From positions 186,001 to 250,000 of the forward strand of contig NZ_BCQJ01000002.1 of the NCBI RefSeq assembly GCF_001544375.1: 64,000 nt of DNA, read 5' to 3'. A program made the translations under genes and the position numbers. The notes under the pieces were generated by a model that made no database searches, had not been told where the DNA came from, and saw only the letters and a list, made by a program, of their open reading frames with translations. Numbering within the stretch: position 1 is the first letter of the stretch; the number at the start of each line of letters is the position of its first letter. This document shows, piece after piece, positions 40,239-48,684 of the stretch. The stretch comes from Enterococcus canis NBRC 100695. Lineage in GTDB: Bacteria; Bacillota; Bacilli; Lactobacillales; Enterococcaceae.

Positions 40239-40267
40239 ATCATAGACAACAAAAACAGATTTGTCAA
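40239..40267 (-). promoter_or_regulatory. Promoter of the mgtA leader
   Basis: TTGACA (40262-40267), 17-base spacer, TATGAT (40239-40244) on the minus strand. Transcription would start about 15 bases before the riboswitch. Confidence 0.85.
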
Positions 40268-40295
40268 AAGGAAAATGAAAATTTTCAATTATTTT

Positions 40296-41018
40296 CTATT
40301 TTAGCAATTGTTGCTTTTTCAAGAGTTCCCGCGTTTTAGGGGTTAACTGTTGAAAATAGTCGGCAAATTTTTGGGTCCAATCCTTCGTTTCTCGCGCCTC
40401 GCCAAAAATACGCATTGTTTCATCATATTCTTGTAGTAACTCATTAGGATACGCTTGCCAGCCATCGTAATGAACAACGGCAGCTTCCGGTAATCGTGGT
40501 TTGATGTTCATTTCAACCGTTGGCTTGCCAATGCTTAAACCAAACAAGGGGAAGGTATAAGCGGGCAGTTCCAACAATTGGATGATGTCCTCTGCATGTT
40601 TACGGATACTCCCCACAACCACAGAACCTAGACCCGGACTTTCTACAGCCACAATCGTATTCTCTAATGCCAAAGCGGCATCAGTTGTCGCCACTAATAG
40701 CGGCTCAATGCTCGTTCCCCAATCGTATGGAACCTTCTTCAGCTCACTGACTTGTTTTGTCCGCGCTAAATCAGCCACGAAAAGTAAAAAGATCGAGCTT
40801 TCGGCCATATGCGGGTTGCCGGGGTTCCAAGTCACTAGTTGTTTGCGTAAAGCTGGCTCCCGCAATACAACGATAGAATAGAACTGACCATTCATCCACG
40901 TTGGGGCTTGTCTTGCCGCTTTCAGAATCAGTGCTAATTCTGCGTCACTCAGCTGATGTTGCGGGTCAAAATGGCGATAAGTTCGGTGGTTCATTAACTG
41001 CTGTAAAGTTTCGTTCAT
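40296..41018 (-). CDS. Nitroreductase-family flavin oxidoreductase (NfsA/FRP-like)
   Basis: A 240-residue FMN-dependent NAD(P)H oxidoreductase. The N-terminal RTYRHFDPQHQLSDAELALILKAARQAPTWMNGQ contains the FMN-binding Arg and the nitroreductase fold start. VGSIRKHAEDIIQLLELPAYTFPLFGLSIGKP matches the NfsA/FRP subfamily, which is longer than the NfsB type. Substrates of the family are quinones, nitro compounds and flavins. It is transcribed away from the small XRE regulator, a likely control partner. Confidence 0.9.
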   Translation of the reverse strand: MNETLQQLMNHRTYRHFDPQHQLSDAELALILKAARQAPTWMNGQFYSIVVLREPALRKQLVTWNPGNPHMAESSIFLLFVADLARTKQVSELKKVPYDWGTSIEPLLVATTDAALALENTIVAVESPGLGSVVVGSIRKHAEDIIQLLELPAYTFPLFGLSIGKPTVEMNIKPRLPEAAVVHYDGWQAYPNELLQEYDETMRIFGEARETKDWTQKFADYFQQLTPKTRELLKKQQLLK

Positions 41019-41124
41019 GGTGCTCTTCCTCTTGTAATCATTTAATAACGGTACAAACTTTTACATATTACTATTATTCTCAGCTTTTTCCGACTAAAAT
41101 AAGATCAGAAAGGTGTTGAAGACT

Positions 41125-41325
41125 ATGTTAGGGACAAAATTGAAAGCACTACGGCAATCTCGTCAACTTTCACAGCGAGAAGTTGCGGAAAGTTTATCTT
41201 TATCGCGATCCGCCTATTCCAACTATGAAAATGATCTGCGCCGCCCCGACATAGAAGCATTGCTTTGTTTAAGCGAGCTGTTTCAAGTCCCGCTGTCTTA
41301 CTTTGCCAATAACTCACTGGAGTAA
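41125..41325 (+). CDS. Small XRE/Cro-type repressor, 66 residues
   Basis: A one-domain helix-turn-helix protein: GTKLKALRQSRQLSQREVAESLSLSRSAYSNYENDLRRPDIEALLCLSELFQVPLSYF. The ATG at 41125-41127 lies nine bases past GAAAGGTG. An in-frame TTG at 41113 abuts it. No sensory domain, so it probably acts as a simple repressor or anti-activator. It is divergent from the nitroreductase with a 106-base spacer. Confidence 0.85.
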   Translation: MLGTKLKALRQSRQLSQREVAESLSLSRSAYSNYENDLRRPDIEALLCLSELFQVPLSYFANNSLE

Positions 41326-41344
41326 ATAGCGACATAGCCTATTA

Positions 41345-41380
41345 GACGAGAGATTCCTTTTTGAATCTCTTCGTCTTTTT
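41345..41380 (+). terminator. Terminator after the XRE gene
   Basis: GACGAGAGATTC / GAATCTCTTCGTC (one bulge, 6-base loop) followed by TTTTT. Confidence 0.85.
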
Positions 41381-41531
41381 TAGGATCACCGCCAGTATAG
41401 CACCAGCTGTGCGCAAAGACAGCCGTTTTCAAAATGATTTTTTTACTGAAAGCCTTTTATTTTATGCTTCTTTTTAACTATGGTACACTTATTATTGTAG
41501 TAAAAGTTCTTATTACGTAGGAGGTTTTTAT

Positions 41532-42659
41532 ATGATGAGTCAAGGAAAAAACATTATCACAGCGTTAACTGCAGGAAACGCAACTGGACCTTTCGTAACG
41601 ATTATGTTGAACACTCATGTTGGACACCAAAACGTTGAAAAAGATCAATTGCAATTCAAAAATTTTGCTAAAGAAGCCAAAGCACGATTTGAGAAAAAAT
41701 ATTCAGAAAAAGCTTGGATTCCCTTCCAAGAAAAAATCGATGCCTTACTAGCCGATCAAGATTTCTGGCGGCGGGCAACAACTAGTGTCGCGATTATTTT
41801 GAATGCCGAAGATACTTTCGTTCACCGTTTGGCGATTCGTGTCGACAATCAATATTACGTGGCTGACAAGCCTTACTTGTTAGCAATCATTAAGAATACT
41901 CAATTCAATTACGATTACTTCTTACTCGCACTAAATCGAGATTCCTTCAAATTATACCGCGTCAGCAACCGGAAGCTTTCAGCCATCACTTTACCAGAGG
42001 ATGCCCCTGATACTTTAGAAAAAGCCCTTGGTGACGAGTTGACTGGTGGGAACCTTAACTATTCCGTAAAAGGCGGCAGCGGCTATAATGGCGGCGGCAA
42101 AGAAGGCATTTCTTACCACGGGATTAATACGAAAGATGAAGAAGTGGAAATCGACTGGACTAATTATTATCAAGCAGTCGATGCTTTCTTGAAAGAATTA
42201 GATAATCCAGAAAATCTACCGCTTTACCTATTCGCATTACCTGAAAATCAAACCATGTTCAAAAAAGTGGCGAAAACACCATTTTATAGCGACAAGGCTA
42301 GCATCGCCCAATCACCAGCTCAATTATCTGATCAAGATATTGAAAGCCATTTGAATGAAATTGCCGATGCGTTGACGAAAGAAGAAATCGGTAAATACAA
42401 CAAGGCGATGGATAAAAAATTCATCGACCAATTGGTGGACATCGTGCCAGCAGCCGAGGAAGGTCGTATCGGTGAAATGTTTATTGCGACTTCTAATTTG
42501 GTGGATGGCTTTGGTGAAGATCCTGAAACAGAATACGATCGTCGCCAAGTGTTGAACAATATCGCGGATAACGTTATTGAAAAAGGCGGTGTCGTCCACG
42601 TCCTAGAACAAACCGACGCACCTGATGAAAAGAGTTTAGTCGCGATTTTACGGTACTAA
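41532..42659 (+). CDS. baeRF-like protein (bacterial relative of eRF1/Pelota-type release factors)
   Basis: A 375-residue soluble protein. The central part (YYVADKPYLLAIIKNTQFNYDYFLLALNRDSFKLYRVSNRKL) and the C-terminal segment (LVDIVPAAEEGRIGEMFIATSNLVDGFG...VIEKGGVVHVLE) fit the eRF1 domain 2/3-like folds of the baeRF superfamily, thought to act in ribosome rescue or hibernation. A Gly-rich insert SVKGGSGYNGGGKEG near residue 180 may be a flexible or catalytic loop. No classic GGQ is present. AGGAGG precedes the first of two ATG codons. Function is inferred from family only. Confidence 0.72.
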   Translation: MMSQGKNIITALTAGNATGPFVTIMLNTHVGHQNVEKDQLQFKNFAKEAKARFEKKYSEKAWIPFQEKIDALLADQDFWRRATTSVAIILNAEDTFVHRLAIRVDNQYYVADKPYLLAIIKNTQFNYDYFLLALNRDSFKLYRVSNRKLSAITLPEDAPDTLEKALGDELTGGNLNYSVKGGSGYNGGGKEGISYHGINTKDEEVEIDWTNYYQAVDAFLKELDNPENLPLYLFALPENQTMFKKVAKTPFYSDKASIAQSPAQLSDQDIESHLNEIADALTKEEIGKYNKAMDKKFIDQLVDIVPAAEEGRIGEMFIATSNLVDGFGEDPETEYDRRQVLNNIADNVIEKGGVVHVLEQTDAPDEKSLVAILRY

Positions 42660-42700
42660 GACATTTCTTTTCTGAAATACTGTACTTCTTTTCCTCCTTG

Positions 42701-42829
42701 TGTTATAGTAAGTCTTGTAGTTTTTGTTCGGTAATTTGCGGTACATGTTTCACATAAACATCTTCCACATTTTTCACCATTCAATAATTGCAATATTATG
42801 TGTGTAAAACACAAGGAGGATTTTTTATT
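42701..42829 (+). promoter_or_regulatory. Promoter and long leader of the cold-shock gene
   Basis: An extended -10, TGTTATAGT (42701-42709), and a 5' leader of about 115 bases before AAGGAGG. Long structured leaders are usual for cspA-type genes and control translation at low temperature. I did not find a clear cold-box. Confidence 0.55.
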
Positions 42830-43030
42830 ATGGAAACAGGTACAGTAAAATGGTTTAACTCAGACAAAGGTTTTGGATTCATCACTACAGAAGCTGGTAA
42901 CGACGTATTCGTTCACTTCTCAGCAATCCAAGGCGACGGCTTCAAAACTTTAGAAGAAGGTCAAACAGTTACTTTCGATATCGAAGAAGGTCAACGTGGC
43001 CCTCAAGCAACTAACGTTGTTAAAGCTTAA
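42830..43030 (+). CDS. cspA: Cold-shock protein, CspA family
   Basis: A 66-residue single cold-shock domain that binds single-stranded nucleic acid as an RNA chaperone. RNP1 is KGFGFIT (about 13-19) and RNP2 is VFVHFSAI (about 26-33). The start [14 protein letters not shown] is typical, and AAGGAGG lies ten bases upstream of the ATG. Monocistronic with its own terminator. Which of several Csp paralogues it is cannot be said. Confidence 0.96.
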   Translation: METGTVKWFNSDKGFGFITTEAGNDVFVHFSAIQGDGFKTLEEGQTVTFDIEEGQRGPQATNVVKA

Positions 43031-43043
43031 TTCCTAAACTGTC

Positions 43044-43076
43044 AAACCACAAGACTTTGGTCTTGTGGTTTTTTTG
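43044..43076 (+). terminator. Terminator after the cold-shock gene
   Basis: Perfect 12-bp stem AAACCACAAGAC / GTCTTGTGGTTT with a 4-base loop and a following T-run. Confidence 0.92.
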
Positions 43077-43144
43077 TATCCTCTGTTTCTTTTTATTAAC
43101 TGAATTAGATCCAACTCCCCCGCAAGCTTTGAACCCAAGAGAAC

Positions 43145-43166
43145 GTTTTCGTGCTACAATGAAAAC
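43145..43166. promoter_or_regulatory. Inverted repeat in the rpiR promoter
   Basis: GTTTTC-N10-GAAAAC just upstream of TATAAT in CGTATAATATAG (43171-43182). It is a candidate autoregulatory site of the RpiR protein. Confidence 0.4.
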
Positions 43167-43200
43167 AACTCGTATAATATAGTAATAAAAGGAGGTCCTT

Positions 43201-43974
43201 ATGAGTTCTGTTTATACCCATATCCAAAATAATTATGAGGAGCTTTCAAGTACCGAACAGCTTGCAATCGATTATATTTTAAAATATCCAGAGTTAGACC
43301 ATTTAAAATTAAAGATTATCCAGGATGCTTTGCACATCTCAGCCCCCACCATCATTCGTGCCATTAAAAAGCTTGATTTCAAATCCTTTACAGAGTTTAA
43401 GTATGCTCTATTAAATGAGAATAATCGACAAGCTGAATTGAATTCTGAGGCAGATTATCAAGCAACATTAAGTGTTATGAAAGAAGATTTTGATAAAACT
43501 CTTGCTATGATGGAAGAGAAAACCGTAAAAGGAATCGCTGCTACTATACTATCAGCGAGACGTATTTTTTGTGTTGGGATTGGTTCTTCTGCAACAGTTG
43601 CAAATGCTTTTAACCATAAGCTGAAAAATTTGGGTTTATGGTCAAACGATTATACGGAGGTATTTCCCATCCGAGATATTCCGGATATTGCACGAGCAGA
43701 AGATTGCATTATCGTTTTTTCACTTAGCGGTGCCGAATCGCAAATCGTTAAAGTCATATCCGAATGCAAGGTCAAAGGTTGTCACATTATTTCCGTCACA
43801 GGCTTTTCCAGCAATCCTATCGTTTCGCTAAGTGACATTGCCTTAATGTGTCATCAATCTGTTCAAAACCGCAAAAAACTTCGTTCACGCTTGATGCTAT
43901 CCGTAGCTTCAGAAGTCATTTTTGAAACTATTTTACTCTTAGCCAAAAACCAAAAAGATGTTTCCCCTTCTTAA
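43201..43974 (+). CDS. RpiR-family sugar-phosphate-responsive regulator
   Basis: A 257-residue regulator. Residues 1-75 form the RpiR helix-turn-helix (SSTEQLAIDYILKYPELDHLKLKIIQDALHISAPTIIRAIKKLDFKSFTEFKYAL). Residues about 105-240 are an SIS sugar-phosphate-binding domain (ARRIFCVGIGSSATVANAFNHKLKNLG, FSLSGAESQIVKVI). It resembles GlvR-type regulators that control maltose or alpha-glucoside PTS operons. It converges with the IIA-HAD-IICB operon, which is its likely target. AAAGGAGG precedes the ATG. Confidence 0.92.
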   Translation: MSSVYTHIQNNYEELSSTEQLAIDYILKYPELDHLKLKIIQDALHISAPTIIRAIKKLDFKSFTEFKYALLNENNRQAELNSEADYQATLSVMKEDFDKTLAMMEEKTVKGIAATILSARRIFCVGIGSSATVANAFNHKLKNLGLWSNDYTEVFPIRDIPDIARAEDCIIVFSLSGAESQIVKVISECKVKGCHIISVTGFSSNPIVSLSDIALMCHQSVQNRKKLRSRLMLSVASEVIFETILLLAKNQKDVSPS

Positions 43975-43996
43975 AAAGGAGAAACATCTTTTTTTA
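43952..43996. terminator. Bidirectional terminator between rpiR and the IIA gene
   Basis: AAAAAGATGTTTC / GAAACATCTTTTT with an additional CCTT/AAGG pairing inside. T-runs flank both sides and the rpiR stop codon lies in the loop. Confidence 0.85.
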
Positions 43997-44452
43997 CATT
44001 TTTGCTAGCTCTGCTCCTGCTGAAACGGGAGTTTTAGTCGAATACTTTTGTGAGGCAAGCTCTTGACCCGTAACGATCACTAAAACGACCGTATCTTTCC
44101 CTTTGGCTTCTACCATTTTACGATCCATATGCGCTAAAGGAGTGCCAACATCCACTTTATCCCCTACCTGCACTAAAATTTCAAAGGGTTCACCTGCTAA
44201 CTCCACCGTATCCAATCCCATATGAATTAGAATTTCTTGGCCGTTAGCCGTTTCAATTCCTAAAGCGTGTTTCTGTTCAATAATGGTTTTGACTGTTCCG
44301 ATTACTGGACTAACAATTTCGTCTGTTTCAGGAATAACCGCAACGCCGTCCCCCATCATTTTTTGGGCGAAAACGGGATCATTAACTTCAGTTATGGGAA
44401 CAAATGTGCCAGCTACTGGTGCAAATATCCCTTTTTTCTTACCAAATAACAT
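43994..44452 (-). CDS. PTS glucose-family EIIA component
   Basis: A 152-residue EIIA-Glc-type protein. It is phosphorylated on His77 in ILIHMGLDTV, and the second active-site residue His62 is in KHALGIET. APVAGTFVPI at the start is typical. I use the ATG at 44450-44452, ten bases past AAGGAG. The GTG three codons earlier is too close. It passes phosphate from HPr to the IIB domain of the IICB gene in the same operon. Confidence 0.93.
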   Translation of the reverse strand: MLFGKKKGIFAPVAGTFVPITEVNDPVFAQKMMGDGVAVIPETDEIVSPVIGTVKTIIEQKHALGIETANGQEILIHMGLDTVELAGEPFEILVQVGDKVDVGTPLAHMDRKMVEAKGKDTVVLVIVTGQELASQKYSTKTPVSAGAELAKM

Positions 44453-44466
44453 TTTTGCCACACTCC

Positions 44467-45219
44467 TTATGCGATCAATTCAACTACTTCATAAAAGTTT
44501 TCTACAATATCTGTTGCCTGTTCTTTTACGATATCAGCGGCATGAGCCATACAGAAAGATCGTTTGGATTCATGGAACATACTGATATCATTCTCTGAAT
44601 CGCCAGCAGATATGAAATCCACACCGTACCGCTCCCGTAAAAATTCTAAGGCATGTCCTTTAGTAACATTTTGAGGAGTAATTTCAATACGTTTCTCACC
44701 ACTTTTACAAATTGCCAATTGCGGGAATTGCTGTTTCAAATCAGCTAGCAATTGATCAGCTTGTCCTTTTTCTGGTCGAATATTGATTTTATATATTTTT
44801 TTACCAGCAATCGTTTGAAATAATTCTGGCGGTTCCACCAATTCCATATTCCATAGCTTAGCTAAATCATCTGTTTTATGCGTACCAATGCGCTGCTCGC
44901 CATCTAAGGCATCAAATACGATCTCTTTTTCCTTGATAAAAGTTAAGACATCCTGCAAAATATTTTGCTCAATAGGCCGTTCAAAAATGATTTGACCATC
45001 CATCTCAATGATACCACCATTAAAACCAATCTGAACATCACTTTCTAGACCAACTTGTTCTTCTATATAATGAATCTCTTTAACAGAGCGACCTGTGGCG
45101 ATGGCAATTGGCATAGTAGCCTTCAATTGTTTCAATGTTTCTCGATCAGCAGCTGTTACTTCGCGAGAGTCCTTCACAAAAGTTCCATCTAAATCTGTTA
45201 CAAATATTTCCTTTTCCAT
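44467..45219 (-). CDS. Cof-type HAD-family sugar phosphatase
   Basis: About 250 residues, class IIB HAD hydrolase. Motif I FVTDLDGTFV (nucleophile Asp in DLDGT), motif II AIATGRS, motif III Lys in the ENVTKGHALEFL region and motif IV GDSENDISMF. It probably removes phosphate from sugar phosphates formed by the PTS. It lies between the IICB and IIA genes. The start may be the ATG at 45217-45219 or a TTG three codons upstream that overlaps the IICB stop. I prefer the ATG. Confidence 0.9.
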   Translation of the reverse strand: MEKEIFVTDLDGTFVKDSREVTAADRETLKQLKATMPIAIATGRSVKEIHYIEEQVGLESDVQIGFNGGIIEMDGQIIFERPIEQNILQDVLTFIKEKEIVFDALDGEQRIGTHKTDDLAKLWNMELVEPPELFQTIAGKKIYKINIRPEKGQADQLLADLKQQFPQLAICKSGEKRIEITPQNVTKGHALEFLRERYGVDFISAGDSENDISMFHESKRSFCMAHAADIVKEQATDIVENFYEVVELIA

Positions 45220-45224
45220 GGCTA

Positions 45225-46895
45225 TCAATCCGCCAATCCTAATATTTCTCTTATTTCTACCTTCAACTGATTAGCACGACCACCATAAATGGACTGCATT
45301 TGCATACCAGATTTATTAAAGCCCATCGCATTTAAATCATGTGTAATCTGATTGATATCCACTACCGTATCATCCTTGACGTTTATCCGTAAACGTGTAA
45401 TACAGGCATCTACATTCTCAATATTTTCCGGACCACCATGAGCTGAAATCAGTGCTTCTGCCTGATCGTGCAGTGTCAAATTTGCGCCACTTGGAACTGC
45501 AGCGTCTTCATTATCTCGATCTTTCAATGTCTTAACGCCCATTTTTTTACGAGTTTCGTCTTTCCCATGTAAGGCAATTGTACTTGGATCATCTTCACGT
45601 CCTGGGGTTTTGAAATCAAATTTCTTGATAGCAAAAGTAAAGACGATAAAGTACATTGCGAAACAGAAGACACCAATAATTGGTAGCAACCACCATTTGG
45701 TACGAGCACCTTGGAGCACACCATAAATTAGGAAATTAATCAAACCATGCCCGGTTGGTGTCAAGAAGGCTGCACCAGCCACATTAGCCACTAGCATGGT
45801 AAGTCCTGCTAATACCGCATGAATTCCATACAATGCAGGTGCTACAAATAGGAAGGTAAACTCTAACGGTTCTGTGATACCCGTTAAGAAAGAAGTCAAT
45901 GCAGCTGCTAATAATAAAGAGCCGACTGTTTTCTTATTTTTAGGTTTAGCTGTAACGTACATTGCCAAAGCTGCACCAGGCAAACCAAACATATTATAGA
46001 TAAATTTACCAGATGAAAAACGAGTGATCATTGGATCAATAGGACTATTACTAGAAAGAGCTGCCATGTAGGCATTGATCGTTCCAGCGTACTCCTTGCC
46101 ATTAATCATAAAAATACCGCCAAGCTCGGTTGTTCTCACAGGCCAATTCAAGCCGTGATGTAGTCCAAATGGCAACAATAGGCGTTCAATTACGCCGTAC
46201 CCAAAAGTTCCCACATAACCAGATTTTAAGATTGCCACTGAAAGTGCTGTAATAGCTGCTTGTACAAAAGGCCAAATAACAAAGAAGGCCATCCCTACCA
46301 CTGCCATTACAGGAATAATCATGATAGGAACTAACCGCGGACCACTGAAGAAGCCAAATACTTGCGGAACCTGAATTTTAATTGCTTTTTTATGAACTAA
46401 ATAGACAATAACCCCGGTAATGATACCACCAAACACATTCAAATCCATTGTTTGGATTCCTAAAACCGTCGTTTGCATATGTCGTGCCATCATTTCACTT
46501 GCATTTTCAGCACTCATGTCGACTAAAGTTCCACTGGCTTTTAATAAAAAATTCAATGTATTATGCAAAACTAAAAAGCCAAGCAGTCCAGATAATGCCG
46601 CTGATCCCTTTTCTTGTTTCGCTAAACCAACTGCGACCCCAACGGCAAAAATAACTGGTAGATTGTTAAAGGCGACATTCCCCAACATCTCCAAAAATCC
46701 CATCACAATTTGCAGAATTTCATTCCCCATCCAAGGGTGCATCTCAATCGTACTTGAATTGGTAAAAGCTGACCCTAACCCTTTTAAAATCCCTGCCGCC
46801 GGCAAAACCGAAACAGGTAGTAAAAACGACCGCCCAAACATTTCAAAAACGTTTAGAAATTTTGCTTTGCGGCTGCTTTTCGCCGTGTTTTCCAT
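45225..46895 (-). CDS. PTS glucose/maltose-family EIICB permease
   Basis: A 556-residue membrane permease. The EIIC domain (about 15-420) has about ten helices and the substrate loop TGITEPLEFTFLFVAP. The EIIB domain at the C-terminus has Cys498 in VDACITRLRIN. The long second half of EIIC and the RpiR-type regulator favour maltose, trehalose-like or alpha-glucoside substrates over glucose, but the sugar is not proven. No phospho-glucosidase is adjacent, so the HAD phosphatase may be the first catabolic step. A cre site lies at its start of transcription. Confidence 0.92.
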   Translation of the reverse strand: MENTAKSSRKAKFLNVFEMFGRSFLLPVSVLPAAGILKGLGSAFTNSSTIEMHPWMGNEILQIVMGFLEMLGNVAFNNLPVIFAVGVAVGLAKQEKGSAALSGLLGFLVLHNTLNFLLKASGTLVDMSAENASEMMARHMQTTVLGIQTMDLNVFGGIITGVIVYLVHKKAIKIQVPQVFGFFSGPRLVPIMIIPVMAVVGMAFFVIWPFVQAAITALSVAILKSGYVGTFGYGVIERLLLPFGLHHGLNWPVRTTELGGIFMINGKEYAGTINAYMAALSSNSPIDPMITRFSSGKFIYNMFGLPGAALAMYVTAKPKNKKTVGSLLLAAALTSFLTGITEPLEFTFLFVAPALYGIHAVLAGLTMLVANVAGAAFLTPTGHGLINFLIYGVLQGARTKWWLLPIIGVFCFAMYFIVFTFAIKKFDFKTPGREDDPSTIALHGKDETRKKMGVKTLKDRDNEDAAVPSGANLTLHDQAEALISAHGGPENIENVDACITRLRINVKDDTVVDINQITHDLNAMGFNKSGMQMQSIYGGRANQLKVEIREILGLAD

Positions 46896-46915
46896 TTTGT
46901 ATCATCCTCTCCTTT

Positions 46916-46930
46916 TGATTACGGTTTCAT
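46916..46930 (-). promoter_or_regulatory. cre site at the PTS operon promoter
   Basis: ATGAAACCGTAATCA on the minus strand fits WTGNAANCGNWNNCW at every position. It begins within the -10 box TATGAT (46929-46934), so CcpA would block initiation. The -35 (TGCTCT) is poor, which suggests an activator is also needed. Confidence 0.75.
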
Positions 46931-47047
46931 CATACCGCAATCTTTCGAAAAAGAGCAGGAACGTGATTAACATCAAGAACAAGGTAAGAAACTAGTTTTT
47001 GAGTAAAAAACTACTCTCTGATTCCGTTTAATTTTAACTCTTACCGA

Positions 47048-47078
47048 CAAAAAAGAACCTCAGTCCAGACGAGGTTCT
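47048..47078 (-). terminator. Terminator after the 66-residue membrane gene
   Basis: Minus-strand hairpin AGAACCTC / GAGGTTCT (9-base loop) followed by TTTTTT. Confidence 0.85.
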
Positions 47079-47081
47079 ACT

Positions 47082-47282
47082 TCAATGTGTAAATAGCCAA
47101 CTGAAATACCCTACCACCAACAAGGAGCAGACACTTACCGTGACGTAAACAACTCGTAGACGTTTCTTTTGATCAATTCGCTGTATAAAGGAACGACGAC
47201 TGAGGACAATGGCGGCTATCAAAATAATGACGAATAGATAGTTTCCAACAAACTCCGTAATGATGTTCAGTATAGTTTTCAT
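47082..47282 (-). CDS. Small two-helix membrane protein, 66 residues
   Basis: Two hydrophobic helices (about 13-28 and 43-61) with a basic loop between them (SRRSFIQRIDQKKRLR). The ATG at 47280-47282 follows AAGGAGGAG at a good distance, and a terminator follows, so the gene is probably real. Family not recognised. It lies alone between the PTS operon and the GNAT gene. Confidence 0.7.
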   Translation of the reverse strand: MKTILNIITEFVGNYLFVIILIAAIVLSRRSFIQRIDQKKRLRVVYVTVSVCSLLVVGYFSWLFTH

Positions 47283-47507
47283 GCAAACTCCTCCTTACCC
47301 TAACTTGCTTTTCAGACAATAATCTTTAGACAAAATATACCATAGCAGACTAGCAGACACTATTTAAACCTCTATCCAATATCCTTGAAAAGATTTCGAT
47401 TTGCTGATTGCTGCTAAAGTTTAGCTGTTTAGTAAAGAAGCCATCTCACGACTACTGGTACATGATAAAATAGCTACAAAAGGTTACGTTTTGAGAGGAG
47501 CTTTTAG

Positions 47508-47978
47508 ATGATTACCTTTCGTTCTATCGCCAATGATGATTTTGATTTTTTGCAAGCAACATTAGTAAGTTCTTTTAATGCTGACGCCGCGTTGAGCTAT
47601 GGGCCAGGAGCGGAAGACGGTCCACCTGGTTACAATGATGGTCGGTTGGCCACTAAACTTTTAACTGATCCTACCTTGATTAGCCGGTTGATTCTTAAGG
47701 ACGCACAGCCTTGCGGATTTTTAACCTTCAGTATTGGTTCGCCCAACTGGCTACATTACTTTTGCCTGCATGCCGACTTCATTAATCAACAGCTAGGCAC
47801 ACAAGCTTGGCAAGCCTTTGAAGCTGTTCAAACAGGAACTTGGCGATTAGAAACACCGTCATCTTCCTGCCGCAACCAACACTTTTATGAGAAAATCGGC
47901 TTTCAGAAGATTGGCCAGCAGCATTATTCTGTTGATTCACGCTCATTTATTTACGAAAAAAAGATACCTTCTCTGTAA
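47508..47978 (+). CDS. GNAT-family N-acetyltransferase
   Basis: A 156-residue GNAT protein. The start MITFRSIANDDFDFLQATL, the acetyl-CoA loop region LGTQAWQAFEAV, and the C-terminal NQHFYEKIGFQKIG are typical. The central pyrophosphate-binding RxxGxG/A motif is weak (INQQLGTQA). Substrate unknown. GAGAGGAG precedes the ATG. Monocistronic. Confidence 0.82.
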   Translation: MITFRSIANDDFDFLQATLVSSFNADAALSYGPGAEDGPPGYNDGRLATKLLTDPTLISRLILKDAQPCGFLTFSIGSPNWLHYFCLHADFINQQLGTQAWQAFEAVQTGTWRLETPSSSCRNQHFYEKIGFQKIGQQHYSVDSRSFIYEKKIPSL

Positions 47979-48000
47979 GCTATCCATCATTTGTTTAAGC

Positions 48001-48034
48001 AAAAACAGAGCCCTCACTATGCGTGCTGACTCTG
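48001..48034 (-). terminator. Terminator after the GyrI-like gene
   Basis: Minus-strand stem CAGAG...CTCTG with an inner CAC/GTG pairing, followed by TTTTTG. Imperfect, so only moderate support. Confidence 0.5.
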
Positions 48035-48067
48035 CTTTGAAGGACTCCATCATTTGTGGCGTCTTCC

Positions 48068-48550
48068 TTACAATTTTTTGATGGGAAAATATAACATTAA
48101 TTCATCTTCTGCGAAACTAGGCCGATAAAACTCAATCACCGGTCCCACAAGTTTTTCACCTTCATCTGGTAGAACTTCAGTCAGCATCACTTGCATGGCT
48201 TCTTGATAATGGTCCATGTCGGTTTTGACCGTAAAGTATTCAAACGCCGGCCATTCCCACTTAGTAAAGCCATGAGGTGCTTCGGCAGCTGGATCTGCTT
48301 CGATTCCTGCTAGATATAATCCTTCTGCTTGCCATGGTAACAGCCACGTTTCGGCATCACTCATCAAGCCCCACATATGAAGGATTGAACCTTCCTCATC
48401 TGTTTTGATCACCGGAATGAGCTCATCAAATTCTTCGTTCATCTGATCCCAAAGTGGTGGTACCCATTCAGAGCCCTGATCAGCTCTGCCTAAGCCCTTT
48501 TTTCCAATGACGGTAAAGCCGTCTTTTTTTATTCGTTCAATCCCTTTCAT
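48068..48550 (-). CDS. GyrI-like effector-binding-domain protein
   Basis: About 160 residues. The pattern of an N-terminal strand (GFTVIGKKGLG), a central W-rich region (HMWGLMSD...YLAGIEAD) and a terminal IEFYRPSF is that of the GyrI-like/BmrR effector-binding fold, which binds small hydrophobic molecules. No DNA-binding part is present. I use the ATG at 48548-48550, which lies seven bases past GAGGAGG. Role unknown. Confidence 0.72.
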   Translation of the reverse strand: MKGIERIKKDGFTVIGKKGLGRADQGSEWVPPLWDQMNEEFDELIPVIKTDEEGSILHMWGLMSDAETWLLPWQAEGLYLAGIEADPAAEAPHGFTKWEWPAFEYFTVKTDMDHYQEAMQVMLTEVLPDEGEKLVGPVIEFYRPSFAEDELMLYFPIKKL

Positions 48551-48684
48551 GCCATCGCCTCCTCTCTTCATTATACCGATTTCTATTCTAGAAGAGAAAA
48601 AATCCTACTCGGCAAGCGACTTCTTTTTGCAGTCTGTTTGATTCTTCGCTATACTAAAAACGAATAGTGAGGAGTGAATGTTGG

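Noticed and set aside
43040-43080. Small RNA gene between the cold-shock and rpiR genes
   Set aside because: The hairpin and T-run are fully explained as the cold-shock gene terminator, and no separate promoter is visible.
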